Source of the DNA: Symbiodinium natans
Taxonomy: Eukaryota; Sar; Dinophyceae; Suessiales; Symbiodiniaceae
Assembly (NCBI GenBank): GCA_905221605.1
Contig: CAJNDS010000228.1
Span: forward strand, 140,001-192,592
Length of the DNA stretch: 52,592 nt
Direction: 5' to 3'
Part shown: piece by piece, positions 38,101-40,655 of the stretch
Numbering within the stretch: the first letter of the stretch is position 1
How the letters are laid out: each line of letters begins with the position of its first letter
Notes under the pieces: generated by a model
The model's database searches: none
Told to the model about the DNA's origin: nothing
Seen by the model: the letters and a program-made list of their open reading frames with translations, nothing else
Translations under genes and position numbers: made by a program

Positions 38101-39263
38101 CCTAAACTGCGCCCTAAACCCTAAACCCTAAACTCAAGACCCTAAACCCTCAGCCGATTTGGAATTGGGGCATCGGGCTTTAGGATCGTGGGGAGGGTGA
38201 GAGTTTTGCAGGTTGGGCCGTGCAACTGAGTATTGAGGGTATGGGAGTATGGGTTGTGCGTTTAGGGGCATAGGTCTGCAAGGTTTAGGGGTTTGGACCT
38301 CAGGGAAAGTATTTCACATTCTGGAATGGCGCCTGGGGCGTCAGGGTGGGCTAGCACTGAATTTAGGGTTTAGGGTTAAACCTAAACTCCGAATATCCGT
38401 AATAAATCGCTAAATCCTCTGGAAAACCCGAAACCCGAAACCTTGAAACCAAAACCTCCTTAAACTCTGAAGCCCTTACAAAGAAAACCTGCAAAAAAAA
38501 ACCCTTAAACGCCCCTTAAGCCCTTAACAACTAAAACAAACAAACAACAAAAACCTCAGAAGCCCCCTGTAAACGCCCCAGAACAACCCCGAACGGAGGG
38601 CTCCAGCATCACGGCAGCACCCGCGGTCGCTTGAGGCAGCCTCAGGAGCGAGTAGCTGTCGGGTGCTTCTCCCCCTGGTTCTTACCTGGAGGTTCATGGG
38701 TACTTATAGCCCCAAGTATAAGTCTACTTAGAACCTACTTGGGGGACTTAGGGGGCTTATAAGTGCAGTTATCGCTGGGGTTAGAAGTACCCTGAACCTC
38801 CAAGTGGTAGGGAAGGAGGGAATCGGGGCCCCATGTCTTCCTTTTGAACCATCCTAGATCCGTGAACCTTGTTTGCCGCTCCAGAACTCTCTTCACGCTG
38901 AACCCTGAACACCCAGAACTTTAAACACAAGACCCAAAACCCTACACGCACAGAAATTTACAGCTCAGAGCCTAAACCCAAAACGCCCACATCCCTCACC
39001 CCCAGAACCTGAAACCCTACAGCCCCCAGAACTCTGAACCCCAAACCCCAGACAGCCCCGTAAGACCTCAAAAAAAAACCCATGAAACCCTAAACCCTAA
39101 ACCCTAAACCCTAAGCCCTAAACCCTAAATAAACCCTAAACCCTAAACCCTAAACCCTAAACCCTAAACCCTAAACCCTAAACCCTAAACCCTAAGCAAG
39201 AAATAAAGCCGATGCGAGCCCAAGGCGCGCATCGTTCTGAAGGAGCGGTGCACTGGTGGCCAT
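4511..39263 (-). CDS. NNT: Proton-translocating NAD(P)+ transhydrogenase (NNT), ~36 exons, 3' end beyond window
   Basis: The family moves hydride between NADH and NADP+ while passing protons through a membrane domain; in eukaryotes it normally sits in the mitochondrial inner membrane. No single open frame shows the gene. Small unique islands, read on the minus strand from 39 kb to 4.5 kb, give the family's motifs in order: GCGVAGLAA dinucleotide site, [33 protein letters not shown], a Pro/Lys linker, [26 protein letters not shown], and LPQT followed by [12 protein letters not shown]. Exons 7 to 36 (about 590 residues) join with consistent phase at every junction. The order is alpha part then beta part in one chain, as in animal NNT. 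Of 32 placed introns, about 15 start GC, 10 GA and 7 GT; nearly all end AG before G. The rest of the beta membrane part and domain III were not found. A short stretch between exons 4 and 6 is also unplaced. Confidence 0.93.
5242..5288 (-). CDS. NNT: NNT exon 35
   Basis: Reads [15 protein letters not shown], matching the family's IG-x-x-x-A-x-x-VxxxxLPQ. GC donor after ACG joins directly to VAAFHS. Confidence 0.9.
6109..6157 (-). CDS. NNT: NNT exon 34 (beta-part helix)
   Basis: Reads [16 protein letters not shown]. It aligns with the helix ending in GG-x-IG. The acceptor TTTCAG is clear; GC donor. Confidence 0.87.
6350..6469. mobile_element. Family G dispersed repeat, second copy, joined to CCCTAAA array
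   Basis: GGGTCTATCTTTGGGGTTCC then TTATTTTCGTAAACCCTAAA: the element end and the telomere-like array are contiguous with no unique base between. Confidence 0.5.
6614..6663 (-). CDS. NNT: NNT exon 33 (beta-part helix)
   Basis: Reads [16 protein letters not shown], the G-MIG-x-x-x-A-x-x-AT segment. It starts after CCGAG; GA donor. Confidence 0.88.
6752..6839 (-). CDS. NNT: NNT exon 32 (beta-part helix)
   Basis: Reads [20 protein letters not shown] then STANAGCKF. It matches the family's G-x-x-x-x-x-ALxGLSxQxTARxGN segment. GA donor; the split Gly starts GIVGVFG. Confidence 0.88.
7955..8019 (-). CDS. NNT: NNT exon 31 (membrane helix)
   Basis: Reads [20 protein letters not shown] and K. It is a hydrophobic helix joining alpha and beta parts in one reading frame, which shows the two are fused here. 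Acceptor CACAG, donor GT (GTACCA). Confidence 0.82.
8641..8719 (-). CDS. NNT: NNT exon 30 ([13 protein letters not shown])
   Basis: Reads [20 protein letters not shown] then GDKDFS. NI-x-GGF-x-VTQRML-x-MF is a family signature that ends the alpha part. GA donor. Confidence 0.96.
9405..9448 (-). CDS. NNT: NNT exon 29 (membrane helix)
   Basis: Reads [14 protein letters not shown], a hydrophobic helix that runs into VNIFGGF of exon 30. It matches the family's LAxxAxFISSVNIxGGF. GT donor. Confidence 0.88.
9646..9685 (-). CDS. NNT: NNT exon 28
   Basis: A 40-nt exon reading [13 protein letters not shown], aligned with the family's VGGLxLMGG. It starts after GCAG; GA donor. Confidence 0.85.
10018..10137. 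repeat. TTTAGGG array
   Basis: About 16 units with a short interruption at 10093-10105. Left of NNT exon 27, so G-rich on the intron's 5' side in plus terms, an exception to the usual flank rule. Confidence 0.97.
10159..10238 (-). CDS. NNT: NNT exon 27 ([13 protein letters not shown])
   Basis: Reads [20 protein letters not shown] then [21 protein letters not shown] is the best-known membrane signature of the alpha subunit. The usual TP before ALH is AH here. The GT donor gives GCT-AVGGLL at the junction, as in other members. Confidence 0.97.
10263..10342. mobile_element. CTGTAGGTAAATAGAGTCCC-family inverted-repeat element
   Basis: Inverted TTTACCTACAG and TGTAGGTAAA arms, with AGTCCCAGG at the right end. 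Further copies are at 44780-44857 and, shorter, 42452-42494. It lies in NNT intron 26 next to exon 27. Confidence 0.6.
10490..10770. repeat. Head-to-head TTTAGGG and CCCTAAA arrays
   Basis: About 11 TTTAGGG units (10490-10575), about 115 bp of unique sequence, then about 11 CCCTAAA units (10695-10770). This is a perfect inverted pair inside NNT intron 26. The C-rich array ends 14 bp from exon 26. Confidence 0.95.
10784..10831 (-). CDS. NNT: NNT exon 26 (membrane helix)
   Basis: Reads [15 protein letters not shown], matching the M-x-T-x-F-x-LA-x-x-x-G helix before VVWxVTPALH. A C-rich array ends about 14 bp from its left edge. GC donor. Confidence 0.9.
11960..12023 (-). CDS. NNT: NNT exon 25 (first membrane helix)
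   Basis: Reads [20 protein letters not shown] and E. It is a hydrophobic helix at the place of the first alpha-part transmembrane segment. It starts after CCCCAG with GC downstream as donor. Confidence 0.85.
12205..12313. repeat. TTTAGGG array switching to TTGAGGG
   Basis: Five TTTAGGG units are followed by about eight TTGAGGG units, a block of one single-base variant. Confidence 0.95.
12314..12403. mobile_element. TTGTCCAGTAAT-family dispersed element, second copy
   Basis: Shares GTCCAGTAATCCGGGGGAAT and AACCTTTGGGATTTT with 33409-33552. It lies in NNT intron 24 directly after a TTGAGGG array. Confidence 0.5.
12767..13167. repeat. Three identical 28-bp copies of an NNT splice junction
   Basis: The 28 bases from CTGGCTTCCC to CTCCTTCATG occur at 13140-13167 (exon 24/intron 24 junction), 13028-13055 and 12767-12794, separated by CCCTAAA-type arrays. 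In the transcript each copy has the last seven exon bases, CATGAAG, and the GA donor. Confidence 0.93.
13161..13259 (-). CDS. NNT: NNT exon 24 (Pro/Lys/Ala linker)
   Basis: Reads [20 protein letters not shown] then [14 protein letters not shown] proline-rich start (PxPxP) and a charged linker between domain I and the membrane domain are family features. The GA donor after ATGAAG is inferred. Its junction is copied twice more in the intron (12767-12794 and 13028-13055). Confidence 0.85.
13268..13553. repeat. TTTAGGG array passing into a 9-bp TTGTTAGGG array
   Basis: Heptamers to about 13340, then about 19 nonamers (GGTTGTTAG or GGTGGTTAG) to 13540. Expansion of a 9-mer variant; it encodes a false VRVVRVV frame. 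Confidence 0.95.
13951..13994. repeat. Poly-G run of about 44
   Basis: An uninterrupted G tract in NNT intron 23. Similar runs occur at 47847-47870 and 50481-50495. Length is likely unstable or approximate in assembly. Confidence 0.9.
14595..14650 (-). CDS. NNT: NNT exon 23
   Basis: Reads [18 protein letters not shown]. It matches the D-x-V-x-RG-x-x-V-x-x-x-G-x-x segment closing domain I. GC donor. Confidence 0.8.
14866..14908 (-). CDS. NNT: NNT exon 22
   Basis: Reads [14 protein letters not shown] and a split Gly. It starts after AAGAG at GCTGGCGAGTTC, nearly the same 12 bases that open the preceding intron. GC donor. Confidence 0.8.
14909..15052 (-). mobile_element. NNT intron 21: short introner-like intron with 12-bp direct repeat at its ends
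   Basis: This is the shortest NNT intron found (144 nt) and has no TTTAGGG array. In the transcript it opens GCGGGCGAGTTC and the next exon opens GCTGGCGAGTTC, each after AG. That is the pattern left by insertion with target duplication. The interior (GGTACCCCAT, AAGGGTATATATAGGGCCCT) resembles 43183-43256. Confidence 0.75.
15053..15087 (-). CDS. NNT: NNT exon 21
   Basis: Reads [11 protein letters not shown], following the Gly split with exon 20. It fits the N-N-x-x-x-LL segment at the end of domain I. GC donor (AAG then GCGGGCGAGTTC). Confidence 0.8.
15362..15442. repeat. A-rich tandem repeat (about 25 bp unit)
   Basis: GCATCAAAAAAAAAAATAAT-like units, four copies. In NNT intron 20. Confidence 0.8.
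15460..15640. repeat. 16-bp tandem repeat GGTCCTCTGGTCCCGT
   Basis: About eleven copies. All three plus frames stay open, giving false Trp/Ser/Pro-rich proteins. Confidence 0.95.
15660..16735. repeat. AT-rich low-complexity tract (1.1 kb)
   Basis: TATTATGTATTATG, TATACATTATAC and TATATA runs, very different in base composition from the GC-rich surroundings. No coding evidence. Confidence 0.9.
16738..17398. repeat. Two divergent direct copies of a 240-270 bp unit
   Basis: 16741-16990 and 17159-17400 both run from GAAGCCATTGG through AATAGAGGTTTTC-type subrepeats to CCATCGTGCGA-CATTGT, then a G/C tract. The inner subrepeat (about 35 bp, ATAGAGGTTTTC) is itself tandem. Confidence 0.85.
17399..17636. 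repeat. G tract followed by 220 bp of nearly pure C with A
   Basis: Twelve G, then C-rich sequence (CCCCCCAACCCC-like). It would be strongly i-motif/G-quadruplex prone. The frames through it are artefacts. Confidence 0.9.
17862..18255. repeat. CCCTAAA array, unique 115 bp, then TTTAGGG/TTAGGGC array
   Basis: About 20 C-rich units (17862-18006), then an island, then TTTAGGG units that turn into about 15 TTAGGGC units (18123-18255). C-rich left and G-rich right is the exon-type flank, but no NNT motif was found in the island. Confidence 0.93.
18890..19400. repeat. 9-bp minisatellite GAGGCCGCT / GAGCCCGCT
   Basis: About 50 imperfect nonamers in NNT intron 20. All minus frames are open for long stretches (false QRPERPQ or SGLSGLSGL proteins). 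Confidence 0.93.
19763..19795 (-). CDS. NNT: NNT exon 20
   Basis: A 33-nt exon reading [10 protein letters not shown]. It gives RMSNQAST at the junction, the R-MA-x-QAS-x-L segment of the family. It starts after AAG and has a GC donor. The upstream intron ends in an expanded inverted-repeat element (19803-20066). Confidence 0.85.
19803..20066. mobile_element. Expanded GGTTCATGG-family element with 12-bp interior repeats
   Basis: It starts TGAAAGGTTCATGGTACTTG. The interior is an irregular expansion of AGTACAGTTATG-like 12-mers, the same motif as the short interior of the copy at 45236. The right end is degenerate (CTAGTGAACGG). It forms the 3' part of NNT intron 19. Confidence 0.55.
20114..20412. 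mobile_element. CATGGTCCTTAATA inverted-repeat element (NNT intron 19)
   Basis: The left arm CATGGTCCCCTTAATATGG pairs imperfectly with the right arm ACCGTATTAAGGACCATG. The interior holds a C tract followed by an A tract (20246-20285). Confidence 0.5.
21007..21040 (-). CDS. NNT: NNT exon 19
   Basis: A 34-nt exon reading [11 protein letters not shown], then a split Arg. It matches GV-x-x-IGY-x-D-x-PSR. GT donor (GTGCCT). Confidence 0.9.
21378..21458 (-). CDS. NNT: NNT exon 18 ([10 protein letters not shown])
   Basis: Reads [20 protein letters not shown] then IYTTPNG. VDLAA-x-x-GGN-x-E-x-T-x-PGE is a family signature. The donor GA gives a loop of the right length to exon 19. Confidence 0.95.
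21602..21650 (-). CDS. NNT: NNT exon 17
   Basis: Reads [16 protein letters not shown], the L-x-x-x-x-M-x-x-MK-x-GS helix of domain I. It begins after CAAG and ends before GT (GTCCGG). Confidence 0.9.
21874..21933 (-). CDS. NNT: NNT exon 16
   Basis: Reads [19 protein letters not shown] plus a split Ser. It matches the family's D-x-x-I-x-TA-x-IPG-x-x-AP strand. The GC donor (GCCGCT) is repeated at the next acceptor (GCCGCT), so the splice is read from frame and from [13 protein letters not shown]. Confidence 0.93.
22160..22495. repeat. TTTAGGG array changing to a 250-bp TTAGGGC array
   Basis: About nine TTTAGGG units, then about 35 GGGCTTA units with GGGCTTC variants. The longest homogenised variant block in the window, in NNT intron 15. 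Confidence 0.95.
23017..23180. repeat. TTTAGGG array switching to TTGAGGG
   Basis: About 17 TTTAGGG units followed by six TTGAGGG units, the same type of switch as 12205-12313. Confidence 0.96.
23566..23678. mobile_element. Hairpin element next to the LRR stop codon
   Basis: The arms TACCCAGAGACTCC-AACCCCTTAATTAAGG and their inverse pair over about 40 bp, with a loop near 23620. The right arm ends six bases left of the LRR stop complement (23684-23686), so it lies in the 3' untranslated region or downstream. Confidence 0.65.
23684..24772 (-). CDS. BspA-type leucine-rich-repeat protein, with one 105-nt intron
   Basis: The N-terminal 75-100 residues look like a small ubiquitin-like or DGAELSL-type domain ([17 protein letters not shown] start, then [11 protein letters not shown]). 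About ten LRR_5/BspA-like repeats of roughly 23 residues follow, with the pattern IPDSVTSIG-x-x-AF-x-GCSSL. Such proteins are abundant in dinoflagellates and Trichomonas; many have no known role. I chose ATG 24772 because the domain starts there. An in-frame ATG at 24829 would add 19 residues. The frame is open throughout, but 24588-24484 is an intron of 35 codons. Spliced, VSEL joins GEAGLEDG and the product is 327 residues. No signal peptide or membrane segment is obvious. The gene lies inside NNT intron 15 on the same strand; a hairpin element abuts its stop codon. Confidence 0.9.
   Translation of the reverse strand: MAHKTLWVTRPNGDQKAVSVVDATTVRDILQQCRDDGVRDRQATLVQGVTVLEPELVVSELGSPGTLFPFFGSRFPYKATNPKKGCPYSNMVTGLPGEAGLEDGAELSLVWLDPFVEMARWQGENYGKSLHVRIPPGSTTVAEKAFYGCKDLVKVVIPDSVTSIGERAFCGCSSLTEVRIPDSVTSIGVHAFSGCSSLTQLEIPNSVTSIEAGAFHACTSFIRVKVPDSVTSIAGSVFQGCSSLEKVEIPDSVTKIGTHAFSGCRTLTQVEIPKSVTCIEAGAFHGCRSLRQVGIPDSVTKIGGEAFAFCSSLSKVEIPGSVTHLGSEAFADCSSLTWVNIPGPRTHYWPDAFARCPNLIRA
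24484..24588 (-). mobile_element. Introner-like intron in the LRR gene (GGTAGCCC family, no telomeric repeats)
   Basis: On the minus strand the intron runs from GTAGCCCTGG to GGGCTACCAG, so its ends are inverted repeats (GTAGCCC and GGGCTAC) that coincide with a GT-AG splice pair. It is 105 nt and keeps the frame open, so it is easily taken for coding sequence. Related copies lie at 42142-42340 and 3420-3523, both with telomere-like arrays inside. Confidence 0.85.
25033..25145. mobile_element. Hairpin element upstream of the LRR gene
   Basis: AAACTCCACAAAGTTGGAAC and GTTCCAACTTTTTGGAGTTT are inverted arms around about 65 bp. No telomeric repeats inside. Confidence 0.6.
25146..25612. other. 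Repeat-free segment upstream of the LRR gene, no recognised gene
   Basis: Ordinary-composition DNA with a plus-strand open frame of 191 codons (25051-25626) that runs through the hairpin element and into the TTTAGGG array. I see no domain or codon pattern to support it. It may hold the LRR promoter region. Confidence 0.4.
25613..25880. repeat. Inverted pair of TTTAGGG and CCCTAAA arrays
   Basis: About nine G-strand units (25613-25677), an 85-bp island, then about 15 C-strand units to 25880. Confidence 0.95.
26109..26185 (-). CDS. NNT: NNT exon 15 ([12 protein letters not shown] motif)
   Basis: Reads [20 protein letters not shown] then [17 protein letters not shown] is among the most conserved stretches of eukaryotic NNT domain I and identifies the gene by itself. 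GA donor. The next intron, 21934-26108, is about 4.2 kb and contains the LRR gene. Confidence 0.96.
26841..26882 (-). CDS. NNT: NNT exon 14
   Basis: Reads [14 protein letters not shown], matching the family's V-x-SLGA-x-x-x-x-VD segment. The donor is GA; using it joins VDFK to ESGEG with no gap against animal NNT. Confidence 0.9.
27549..27587 (-). CDS. NNT: NNT exon 13
   Basis: A 39-nt exon, thirteen codons, [13 protein letters not shown], following MGSA of exon 12. It matches the end of the second Rossmann strand (VR-x-x-D-x-R). It starts after AAG and ends before GC. Confidence 0.9.
27600..27838. repeat. Long TTTAGGG array with TTAGGGC block
   Basis: About 33 units at the right of NNT exon 13. 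It would be a C-rich tract upstream of that exon's acceptor in the transcript. Confidence 0.97.
28575..28663 (-). CDS. NNT: NNT exon 12 (NAD-binding Rossmann motif)
   Basis: Reads [20 protein letters not shown] then GTSKAMGSA. It carries the glycine-rich dinucleotide-binding loop, here G-C-G-V-A-G where animals have G-G-G-V-A-G. The spacing to the following MGA-x-VR-x-D segment is normal. GC donor. Confidence 0.95.
29238..29298. mobile_element. Family G dispersed repeat, third copy
   Basis: GTGGGTCTATATTAGGGGTC then CTTGTTTTCGTAAC, followed at once by CCCTAAA units. Located in NNT intron 11. Confidence 0.5.
29431..29524. repeat. TTTAGGG array
   Basis: About 13 units in NNT intron 11, opposite in orientation to the CCCTAAA array at 29298-29352. 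Confidence 0.96.
30066..30134 (-). CDS. NNT: NNT exon 11 (domain I)
   Basis: Reads [20 protein letters not shown] then TAAG across its junctions. It matches G-Y-x-AV-x-x-A-x-x-x-FGRF-x-x-x-x-x-TAAG. The donor is GT (GTCGCT). A telomere-like C-rich array ends within 10 bp of its left edge. Confidence 0.92.
30429..30469 (-). CDS. NNT: NNT exon 10 (domain I)
   Basis: A 41-nt exon reading [13 protein letters not shown]. It matches the family's Q-x-x-D-x-LSS-x-A-x-IAG motif. It begins after GAG and ends before GC; AGGC occurs at both splice sites. Confidence 0.9.
30510..30645. repeat. TTTAGGG array
   Basis: About 19 units starting about 50 bp right of NNT exon 10. Confidence 0.97.
31020..31117. 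repeat. Dispersed repeat, inverted copy at 35205-35310
   Basis: GTATCCCCAAAAGGACACCC and neighbours over about 95 bp match the reverse complement of 35205-35310 (GGGTGTCCTTTTGGGGATAC), including GGTGAGTGTATATAAGGT. Both lie in NNT introns. Confidence 0.8.
31260..31424. repeat. CCCTAAA array
   Basis: About 23 units ending nine bases from NNT exon 9. In the transcript this is a G-rich array just after the GC donor. Confidence 0.97.
31433..31506 (-). CDS. NNT: NNT exon 9 (domain I)
   Basis: Reads [20 protein letters not shown] then RITI. It matches the family's A-x-D-x-V-PR-x-x-x-A strand and loop. GC donor; the split codon gives the Ala of RITIAQ. Confidence 0.9.
31590..32095. other. Repeat-free 500-bp segment in NNT intron 8
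   Basis: It has no TTTAGGG. A plus-strand frame at 31945-32060 reads Cys-rich text ([18 protein letters not shown]) that looks like a small zinc-binding motif, but no start or exon edges could be set. It could be a relic of another gene or mobile element. Confidence 0.35.
32610..32663 (-). CDS. NNT: NNT exon 8 (domain I)
   Basis: Reads [18 protein letters not shown], the LIS-F-x-x-P-x-x-x-x-x-L-x-x-L segment. The acceptor CAG is supplied by an inverted-repeat element next to it (32664-32858). The donor is GA (AAG then GACC). A canonical-looking GTGAGG lies 11 nt further on but would lengthen the loop and break the phase. Confidence 0.85.
32664..32858. mobile_element. GGAGGTTCATGG-family element inside NNT intron 7
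   Basis: Inverted ends CTGGGAGGTTCATGG and CCATGAACCTCCCA surround ACTGTACTTATAACCCACTT and a CCCTAAA array. AACTTG flanks both sides, a likely target-site duplication. In the transcript the element supplies the CCCAG acceptor of NNT exon 8. Confidence 0.8.
33065..33139 (-). CDS. NNT: NNT exon 7 (domain I)
   Basis: Reads [20 protein letters not shown] then KCKDK. It aligns with the ADLVVKVRxPxxxEhxxLK segment of domain I. It ends before GTGGGA, a GT donor. From this exon onward every junction to exon 36 keeps frame. Confidence 0.8.
33409..33552. mobile_element. TTGTCCAGTAAC-family dispersed element (NNT intron 6)
   Basis: TTGTCCAGTAACCCGGGGGA and AACCTTTGGGATTTT recur at 12314-12403. The right part, GGTTAAAGG-CACCTACTC-GCTACTAAG, recurs at 47135-47166. 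Confidence 0.55.
33561..33605 (-). CDS. NNT: NNT exon 6 (domain I)
   Basis: Reads [15 protein letters not shown] after GGGAG. It fits the segment before the family's D-x-V-x-K-V-x-x-P motif. The donor end is uncertain. The adjoining intron begins within a dispersed element (33409-33552). Confidence 0.6.
34447..34461 (-). CDS. NNT: NNT microexon candidate (exon 5)
   Basis: A 15-nt piece reading AYAAK after CCAG and before GC. It joins exon 6 in frame as [14 protein letters not shown], matching the family's Y-x-x-AGA-x-I segment. Very short, and the sequence upstream of it (about 15 residues) was not placed. Confidence 0.35.
35414..35467. repeat. 54-bp repeat, inverted copy at 37552-37607
   Basis: AAAACCCTAAAGCAGATATTCG through GGGCCCTATGGAACCTAAGG is found reverse-complemented near 37.6 kb with one or two differences. 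Both copies lie in the 5' introns of NNT. Confidence 0.85.
36308..36537. repeat. TTTGGGG heptamer array
   Basis: About 30 units of GGGGTTT, a one-base variant of TTTAGGG, nearly homogeneous. It encodes false VWGLGFG and PKPQTPN proteins on the two strands. Confidence 0.96.
37735..37811 (-). CDS. NNT: NNT exon 4 (domain I)
   Basis: Reads [20 protein letters not shown] then ARVLE. It matches the domain I motif RVALxPxxVxxLxxxGxxVxVE. The donor is either after GAG or three bases earlier (GA). Plus-strand flanks: C-rich repeat on the left, TTTAGGG on the right. Confidence 0.85.
37927..37954 (-). CDS. NNT: NNT exon 3 (start of domain I)
   Basis: A 28-nt exon reading ELGVLHEGF after a clear TTTTCAG acceptor. 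Joined through a GC donor to exon 4 it gives [17 protein letters not shown], the length and pattern of the family's first strand and the following KE-x-x-x-x-E-x-RVA-x-x-P motif. Confidence 0.7.
38604..38674 (-). CDS. NNT: NNT exon 2, candidate N-terminal exon
   Basis: Frame [20 protein letters not shown] then VML, 71 nt. It starts after CAG and ends before GA. Both junctions keep frame with exons 1 and 3. The intron on its 5' side ends in an inverted-repeat element (38686-38801). There is no conserved motif here, so support is positional and by phase. Confidence 0.5.
38686..38801. mobile_element. GGAGGTTCATGG-family element without telomeric repeats (NNT intron 1)
   Basis: Left end CTGGAGGTTCATGGGTACTT, right end AAGTACCCTGAACCTCCA, 116 bp with no TTTAGGG array. 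It sits at the 3' end of the intron before NNT exon 2. Confidence 0.8.
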
Positions 39264-39382
39264 AACCTGATCAGCAACAGGCAGCAAGGAACCCTTTAAA
39301 CCCGTTTAGGGTTTAGGGTTTAGGGTTTAGGGTTTAGGGTTTAGGGTTTAGGGTTTAGGGTTTAGGGTTTAGGGTTTAGGGC
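39095..39382. repeat. CCCTAAA array, NNT exon 1 island, TTTAGGG array
   Basis: C-rich units at 39095-39195, the unique island with candidate exon 1, then G-rich units at 39305-39382. A clear case of the usual exon flanks. Confidence 0.93.
39227..39263 (-). CDS. NNT: NNT exon 1, candidate start exon
   Basis: On the minus strand a CAG acceptor-like site is followed by GTT and then ATGGCC at 39263. The frame reads [13 protein letters not shown] and a GC donor follows at 39226-39225. The split codon joins in frame to exon 2. Flanks fit other exons: CCCTAAA array on the left, TTTAGGG array on the right. N-terminal sequence is poorly conserved in the family, so this rests on frame, ATG context and flanks. 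The AG just upstream could also be a trans-splicing acceptor. Confidence 0.5.
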
Positions 39383-40029
39383 TTCGGGTTTCGGGTTTCG
39401 GGTTTCGGGTTTAGGACATTAAACCTGAATGAACCTTTAGGGTTCAGGGTTTAGGGCTTAGGGTGTAGGGCGAACACCCTTGAATCCAACCCCCCGGACC
39501 TTAAACCATAAACACCCACCCCTAAACACTTTAAGCTCCTAAAACATTAACCCTTAAACCTTTCAACCCATTAAGCCCTTAAAGCCCATGAAACCCTTAA
39601 AAACCCTTCACACCGTTAGAACCCTTAACGCCCAAAAAAGCCTTACAACCTTAGAAACCCCTCAACCCTGAAACCCTGAAACCCTTGAAACCCTTAAACC
39701 CTTAAAGCCCTCAAAACCCTCAAAACCCTTAAAGCCCTTAAAAGCCCTTAAAAGCCCTTAACCCTTAAAACTCTTGCGGCCAAAAAAGCAACCCTTAAGC
39801 GCTCAACCCTTCAACCGTTGAAACCCTTAAACCCTTGCAGCCCTTAAAAGCCCTTGATAAACCCTTCTAGAAACCCTCAAAACACTTTAAAACCCTTAAA
39901 CCCTTAAAGCCCTTAACTAGCCTAAACCCTAACCCGAAACCTTAAACCCTAAACCCTAACCCTAAACCCTAAACCCTAAACCCTAAACCCTAAACCCTAA
40001 CCCTAAACCCTAAACCCTAAACCCAAACA

Positions 40030-40125
40030 GGGACAACAGTTGGGTGAACCAGAACCTGCCTCTTCCAACCTCCGGATGTCCTCAGTTGCAAACGCGCGTA
40101 GGGAGCTACACCACCCTGCAGCACC
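40030..40125 (-). other. Unassigned coding-like island
   Basis: The minus-strand frame contains CSSLRAFATEDIRRLEEAG. It could be an exon of an unplaced gene or a mitochondrial presequence. It does not join NNT exon 1 and its right flank is C-rich, unlike the placed exons. Confidence 0.25.
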
Positions 40126-40512
40126 TTGAAAGGCAACCCCAAACCCTAAACCCTAAACCCTAAACCCCAAACCCTAAACCCCAAACCCTAAACCCTAAAC
40201 CCCAAACCCCAAACGCTAAACCCCAAACCCTAAACCCCAAACCCTCAACCCGCTTGATAGGGTTTCGGGCTTGGGGCCTGGAGGGTTCGGAGGGTTTGCG
40301 GCTCGGGAAGGCACGTGTGATACTTGGCTGCTCTTAGCAGGGTAGCTATAGTAGCTAAAAAATAATTTTTAGCTGCCTTCTTAAGAAACCCAATAAACCC
40401 AAAAAGGCTAAAGATGTAAAGTTACAGTAAATCACCACAAAGTGTGATATGGGACATCTCTTGCTTTGAGCCCTGCAAGAAGCTCACATCCCGGACCTGG
40501 AAGTGAGCTAAA

Positions 40513-40655
40513 TTTAGGGTTTAGGGTTTAGGGTTTAGGGTTTAGGGTTTAGGGTTTAGGGTTTAGGGTTTAGGGTTTAGGGTTTAGGGTTTAGGGTTTA
40601 GGGTTTAGGGTTTAGGGTTTAGGGTTTAGGGTTTAGGGTTTAGGGTTTAGGGTTT
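40513..40655. repeat. TTTAGGG array, about 20 units
   Basis: Perfect heptamers in the probable intergenic stretch, followed by CCCTAAACC in opposite orientation. Confidence 0.97.
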
